Below, piece after piece: positions 58,232 to 64,000 of a DNA stretch of 64,000 bases. Within the stretch, counting starts at the first letter, position 1; each line of letters begins with the position of its first letter. Position numbers and translations under genes: made by a program. The notes under the pieces were generated by a model. That model did no database searches. It was not told where the DNA came from and worked only from the letters and a program-made list of their open reading frames with translations. This DNA is from Siniperca chuatsi (Eukaryota; Chordata; Actinopteri; Centrarchiformes; Sinipercidae), in assembly GCF_020085105.1 (NCBI RefSeq), contig NC_058047.1:19216001-19280000 (forward strand). Direction: 5' to 3'.

Positions 58232-60955
58232 TCAACCGTTCGATTTTCTCTGTGTGATGTCTTCGTATAGTCCCTTTCTGAACTTCAACATCTCCTCCAG
58301 GTTCTTGCACTGCAAGGACTCTTGCATGGACATCAGCTTTGTGTCTTTGGGTAAGCTGAATGTAGAGCCACTCAGCACAGCCTGAAGCATCTCCAGAGAC
58401 ATTGAGAATGAGCTTTGTGGATCAGAGCAAACAGGAAACAAACAAGCCTTCCACAAACTACAGCTGGACGCATCACCAGAGAACTTCAGGACTTCCTTTT
58501 TCAGGCCCCAGTGGGACAGACACTCCGCCAGGCTGAAACCACAAAGCTTCAGCTCTTCCATGTATGCAGGGGCTTCCACGGTGCGCTTCAAGTTGTCGTT
58601 AATCCCAAAGACGACGGTTACAAACCTGGTTTGGCGCTTGTGATTCACACACAGTGAATGCATGAAGACTCCACCAGGCACTGAGAGGCCCACACTGACC
58701 TGGCAGCTGCTGACGATGGAGTCCCTACCTACGGAAGCTCCTGCTCCCAGTCTGGAGTACTCCACCACTGATCCGGCTCCCACAGAGCAACTGGGATCGA
58801 GGACGCTGCACATAACACAGCATCCTGAGGAGCCTTCAGAGTTCCCATTCATATGTACGCTGAAGGCAGATGACAGGAGGCCCAGCTCACTCCTCAGCGC
58901 CACATCCTCAGTGAGGTGAAAGAGGTACTCTGATGTGGTTCCAATGTGATAAAACTTGGAGTTGTTCAGGAGAATGACATTCAAGGGAGTCCCTTTTAGA
59001 TGATGGAAGATCTTTTGGCGGATTTCCACCAGACTTCTCTCCTCTTTGGTGACATTCGCAGTGTTGTTGGTGTAATCTATCGTGGCTTTAGACCCCAGTG
59101 CTTGGAGAAAGTCCCCGTATGCGTCTATCTCACAGTCCAAAGGCCCCAACTCTTTCAGGAGATTAAGGAGAGACTTTGCAGTTTCAAAGTCGACATAATA
59201 GGTGCTGTCTGTGTAGACAAACTCAGCGTCAGAAAGAGAAAAACAATCGCTCTGCCTTTTACAAACAGCTCCACTGTCTCGCATCTTATCAATGCTCGGC
59301 TTGTGCAGAAAGTGCAGGCAGGAAATGTTCTCCATTTCCGAGTAAGTGGTCTTTTCATATGAACCCAACACGAACACTCCGTGGGTAGTCCCGATAGACA
59401 GCGGGGAAGGGTGGGCTAAAGCTGTAAAGCCAGGTTTGTCAAACCTAATGCTCTCATCCTCTCCAACATTGTAGAGCTCTATGTCATCTGCACAGGTCAC
59501 CAGTACACCAGGCTTCATCTGGGATGGGAAATCCACATACATGGCAAGTTTGAGCTCCAGCATCTGGTAGAGAGGGTCACCCAGCGGCATGGCGGTGAAG
59601 ATCTTCCCCAGGGCGCTGGCACTGGGCAAACGCTGACTCAACCCTCCTGGAAGGATGAGAAGAGAAATGATAAAGTGGGAAACATCACGTACAATACGTG
59701 CATTACTTAAAATGCCTGAGCATTTGCAATCAACCCCTTAACTTTGGAATAACTTGGCCCAGGAAAATTAGTTAACTTTCACCTTCTTCAGTCAGTTTTA
59801 GACACTTTCTTTTGAAGCCCCAAACCTGCATCATCAGATCATTTGGAAGACGGTATAAGCACATAAAAATTACACACATTTTAACTACTCACATGTTTTG
59901 GTCTCTTCATGTGTCAGAACAATTGTGTTCACTGCAAAGTAATATTTTCACAATATGTCACATTATTGAAAGAATGTAAATCTGTCTTTTGAAGTGTGAG
60001 ATAAAAAAAAAAATTGTGATTTGTGAATTTGCTAGGGTTAAGTAGATGATAATGATCCCCTGCTGAGGAGGAAGAGTTGCTTGAGTAAGCATAAAGCCTG
60101 TAGGGAGTGTGTATGCAGTCCTCATGTTGGACTCTATGGCAGTGTTGCCATACTTTATTTTTTGTTTCTAAAAAGTGAAAATAACTTAGCAGAGATGGAT
60201 GCAACAGTAACTATGACTGTGGTGTTGGGATTTGGACTGTGTGAGTCGAGAAGCGGAGCGGAGGAAAAGCAGAGGAATAAATTATTTATTTGTAATTTAT
60301 TTAAATGTCTTACAGAAACAAAAGAACATTGAAATCTCAAACCTGCATGGATCAGGATGACTTTCAGACTGCCCAGAGTCTTCCCATAGATGTCACTCAG
60401 CTGCTGCAGTGTGTACAGAGTGGAGCCCCCATTCCCTTGAAAACACAAGGTTATTTTCATAATAATGATAATAATAATAATGTGCTTTGTTGATCCCCCC
60501 TCAGCAACAAACAGAGGGCAGTGAAATTAAACTGGAGGAGAGTGCTGTCTGACTCACTCACCTATTTTAGATCCAGGCGGATCTGAGAAGATCTTGTAGT
60601 GAATTCCAAGGGGAAGCTCTTTTCTGTCAACTTTCTCACTGATCTGCAGCTCATATGCGTCTCTCTGGCTCCCATCCACAGCGGTCACAACCACCACGTC
60701 CCAAAACTCACCGGGCTGCACCTCTCGGTCTTCAGGAAAGAAGATGGCAGCTAGTTATGACTTACCCACTTCTTATGGGGGATAAAATACAGGGATGGCT
60801 TTTAGCTAAATATTGTGGGTGAAACAGACTTTCACTGAACTACATGGGGCAGTCAGTCAGATACACCAAATATAAAACTCACCACGCAGAGAGTTAAATT
60901 TTCTGAGTTTTTCTCTTGTTGCAATTTGTAACTTTGCGATACATTCCTGACTCAT
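58232..60955 (-). CDS. fpgt: L-fucose-1-phosphate guanylyltransferase
   Basis: Cytosolic enzyme of the fucose salvage pathway: GTP + L-fucose 1-phosphate to GDP-L-fucose + diphosphate. It acts after fucokinase and supplies fucosyltransferases. Coding exons: 60883-60955, 60562-60729, 60343-60435, 58232-59646. Phases join and give 582 residues (human about 600). Start MSQECIAKLQIATREKLRKF; exon 2 has PGEFWDVVVVTAVDG and RKELPLGIHY. Exons 2-3 join as KIGNGGSTLY, the nucleotide-binding glycine-rich loop. Exon 4 carries SQRLPSASALGKIFTAMPLG, VTCADDIELYNVGE, RFDKPGFTALAHPSPLSIGT, EIDAYGDFLQALG and LNNSKFYHIGTT, all family hallmarks, ending RKSNG at TGA. No internal breaks. It is transcribed towards tnni3k, which starts about 1 kb downstream. 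Confidence 0.97.
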
Positions 60956-61150
60956 ACTGCCGCCTCCAACGTCGATTGAATACACTCGCTGTACTGTCAG
61001 GTACGTTTTGTCTAACCGCAACAGGTAGTATTGCAACCCTTTCTATTTCAGACTGCCTTTTACTTCCGGGTGCCGTCACGTGGTTACTTGTGTTTACAAC
61101 GTAGGCGGGAAGTGAACGGAGCACGTGTGAGGGACTGCAGGGCCATATAG
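60956..61150 (-). promoter_or_regulatory. fpgt promoter region
   Basis: GC-richer stretch upstream of the fpgt ATG with ACTTCCGGGT (61062-61071, ETS type), CACGTG (61078-61083), GGCGGGAAG (E2F-like) and GCACGTGTG. Typical TATA-less housekeeping promoter. No divergent gene on the other side was identified. Confidence 0.5.
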
Positions 61151-64000
61151 CCCCCACCTGTGCGAAGTTTCCATACAAAAACAATCATCAAAACATTTTT
61201 TCACAGGTCTACTAAAAAGAAATCAAGCTGCAGTGTAGCCTTAAGGATTTTTTTTGCTTGTGAATAAAGAATTATGAACAAAAATAATAAAATAATTCAA
61301 TAACTCAGTTGATGTTTTAACATTTTTTTAGAAACCTATCAGTTTTATCAAAAATACAGTAAAACCTAAATCATTCCTAAAAGCTTTACAGTGCCATACT
61401 TTAAAAGGACGAGCAGCTTATCTTTCTTTTAAACAGAATACACAAATCAAATGTTAAAGTAGACTGAAAGTTCATTCTTGACCTTGGAAACAGCAGTTTG
61501 ACAAAATAAATTGAGTGGACTGTAGTTAAGATTTGATGAACTGTTTTGATGTAATCTATTTCTTTTAATTTTTACTTTAATTTTATTTTGTGGGTTGTTG
61601 TTTTTAACCTAGTCTAATTTAGATATATTGAGTCTAAAAATATGAGAATCAGCCTTTAAGACCCATCAAGTATTAGTTTGTGTTTAATTGTTGAATGTAA
61701 AGTCTTCGTCAGGTCCTTTAAACCTCAAAGTCCCAGACACAACAGGACATGGCCTTGATGTCCTCAATGGTAGCTACTAATCAGGTCTTGTCAGCAAATG
61801 ATCCCTCAACTAATCCACTGATGACAAATGCAATCATTAGAAAGTGCGCTTTACTGCCTGAATGTAGCCTGTTAAATTAATCTATATTAGCTTTATTAAT
61901 CAGAAATAACTGAGTATCATTTTTAACACGGTGCAAACGGTCACTGTTCACATGTCACCATGGCAACAGATGCTCGACAACATCCTAAGGATTGGCTGCA
62001 TGTTTATTTGCATGACAATGACAAAAATGTATTCTCATTCACATAAGCCACATCTCTGGCGCTGTGCTTTAAGAAACAAGCAGATGCCAGGGTCCTACAT
62101 CTCCATGACAACAATATGTGGAAATGTCCAGGGATTGGTTTGTCTGCCAAAAACCCTTTGACATCTCAGTAGTGCTAAAAGGGAAAGTTAAAAGACACGT
62201 AGGATACTCGAGGAGCGAGGTGGCTCGAAAAAGTGCACATTTGTTTAAAGAATTGGAGGAAGAAATCAGACAATGTCAACAACGTAGGATATATTTAACT
62301 TTTAGAGTCTGTTCTTTCCATAGTGACTGGACATGAACATCACTAATGACTTTCTTTCAACATGCGATCCATTGTAATAAGCTGTGGGTTTTAAGAAGCT
62401 ATGAGCAAATTATATGAAAACAGATGCAATCTACTGCTTTAAGTATTTCATTTTCATATTTAGTGATGTTTCTTTGGTTTAATCTGATTCTGTAACAGGT
62501 CTTACAAAAAAAAGAACTTTGCCACCTTCAACCACATTATTCTTCCAGTATTGCTGAGGTGAGGCTAAGCAGTTTGTAGCTCTCACAGCTCTGTCAACAA
62601 GGCTACCTCACAGATGATGGCCAACAGGTTGCAGGCAGAACATGAGCAAAAGGAGTTGGTAAACCAGTGTACGGAGCTAAAGCATCAAGAACCACAGGGA
62701 GAAAGCACTCTGGCAGAGGCAGAAGGAGCACGCTCAGATAGAGGCCGCTCTGAAAGTGTTAAGAGCCCGTGGGGCCAGGCCGGTGCAGGATTTCTAAAAC
62801 AGAGGAGGAGGATGGCTTGGGAGTGGGCTCTGATGATGGGCCCTTGGGGGGCAGCTTGCCTCACTGACCGAGGCCTTTCACGAGAATAGCACACATCCGG
62901 CGCTGTTCAGTGACCTGCAGAGTGAACTGGCAGTTCACACCACTTGCCACGCTGCAGGCCAAGACACATAATGCAATCATCCAGGGATGCTTTGGACAGG
63001 TTTATTTCATAGGTTTACTGGCTGACTTGCGTCTGACAGTATTTCATCGTTTTACCTGAAATTTCACACTATACTGACGATTACATACATTACATTTTCC
63101 ATTACAGATGCATTCGCTTTATGCTCTTGTTCTCCCTGTTTTTGCCGTCTGGGAAGCGGTGTGAACAAACAGGATGATCATGGAGCAAACACAATACCTG
63201 GAAAGCAAGCAGAGCTACTACTAACCCCTTTAAAACCCCGGCTAGCAGAAGCTTAGTGTTTCACTTAGACTCCATCGTACTCCTCTGCTGGCCTGTGCAC
63301 CTATCACAACACTAAAATCATAAGTTACAGTGGGACACAACTGCAAGCTGTGTTTTTCTTCATAAAAAATGGTTAAGGAATGGAAGGAATGCAGGGTGAG
63401 GGAGGTGAACACCAACACAACAGCTAAAATGAGCATAATCCACTGGTCTATTGTGTTTATTGTTTCAGTTCAATCAAGAAAACAGCTTGTCCTGTGAAAT
63501 GCCATTGAATGTCAACATGTTATACAATCAGTGCAAGAGTTGTCCTCTAAAACTATACAACTTGTCTCAAAATAAAACAGCATCGTTACACACTAAAAGT
63601 ACATCTTGGCTCATTTTTATTTTAAGTCTTAATCAAATAGTTTAAAAACTTTATTTAGGAGGTAGAAAATAAACTATAACTAAAGAGGCCGATTCAAACA
63701 TCTCAGCATAGACTTGTTTTATCCTCATGTTAGTTTCTGGCTATACCATTAAAAATATGGCTGTGTCAAGATAATAGATAGTTTAGATTGTGTTAAACAC
63801 TTATGTACCAAAATATGATTCATTGATCTATAAATTACTATAGCATAGATGTTTTCCATAATATAGCAGCTCTAATAAAACGTGCAGGCTTAAAATCCAA
63901 GACAGACTCAGAAAAATTGTGCATTTTTCCTTCATACCTATTAATCTTGCTAAAAACATGTAGCAAGTTCTTAAAAAAAACAAAAACAAAAAAACATACA
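61151..64000. other. Spacer upstream of fpgt
   Basis: No intact gene recognised. The only coding-like material is the possible remnant at 62118-62990. The remainder is AT-rich with short random frames. Confidence 0.5.
62118..62990 (+). pseudogene. Possible decayed coiled-coil coding remnant
   Basis: Coding-like fragments in changing plus-strand frames: ARKSAHLFKELEEEIRQCQQ (about 62224-62290), MANRLQAEHEQKELVNQCTE (62617-62690), KALWQRQKEHAQIEAALKVL (62702-62790), EEEDGLGVGSDDGPLGGSL (about 62802-62860) and ASLTEAFHENSTHPALFSDL (62858-62917, continuing to about 62970). Amphipathic Leu/Glu/Lys patterns suggest a coiled coil. Frame jumps without clear splice sites suggest a pseudogene, though unrecognised short exons are possible. 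The family was not identified. Confidence 0.3.

Overview
This window is nuclear DNA from a ray-finned fish. The evidence is multi-exon genes with GT-AG introns, AT-rich spacers, several teleost-type DNA-transposon repeats (a Tc1 element and MITEs) and a known vertebrate gene neighbourhood. A percomorph-like teleost is my guess from the repeat families; the species cannot be told. There are no bacterial or viral genes, no CRISPR arrays and no rRNA or tRNA genes that I can support.

Layout, left to right. (1) 1-7675, plus strand: 3' two-thirds of a choline-transporter-like gene, slc44a5, with two phase-compatible alternative last exons. (2) 11172-17785, minus strand: LIM-homeobox gene lhx8, complete, with two candidate alternative first exons and a last exon 1 kb downstream of where the reading frame seems to end. 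(3) 17.8-27.1 kb: gene-free spacer with MITE-like repeats, a candidate conserved regulatory block at about 21.7-22.3 kb and a scrambled Tc1 transposon. (4) 27356-42927, plus strand: erich3, 14 exons, ending in a single 3.5 kb exon that encodes an extremely acidic tail. (5) 44299-57196, minus strand: tnni3k, all 25 coding exons of a cardiac ankyrin-repeat kinase, 836 codons. (6) 58232-60955, minus strand: fpgt, four coding exons, L-fucose-1-phosphate guanylyltransferase. (7) 61-64 kb: fpgt promoter, then spacer with a possible decayed coiled-coil coding remnant.

The order slc44a5-lhx8-erich3-tnni3k-fpgt, with these relative orientations, matches human chromosome 1p31 as I remember it. CRYZ and TYW3 (between LHX8 and ERICH3 in human) and LRRC53 are not visible here. 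The genes do not form a pathway; they are a conserved syntenic block. fpgt and tnni3k lie in tandem about 1 kb apart, the arrangement that yields FPGT-TNNI3K read-through transcripts in human. erich3 and tnni3k converge and their 3' ends may overlap. Exon borders were read by eye from splice signals, reading phase and remembered family sequence; none was checked by alignment. I found no clearly new biological system. The most unusual structure is the Tc1 copy with an internal inversion flanked by a 63-bp inverted duplication.
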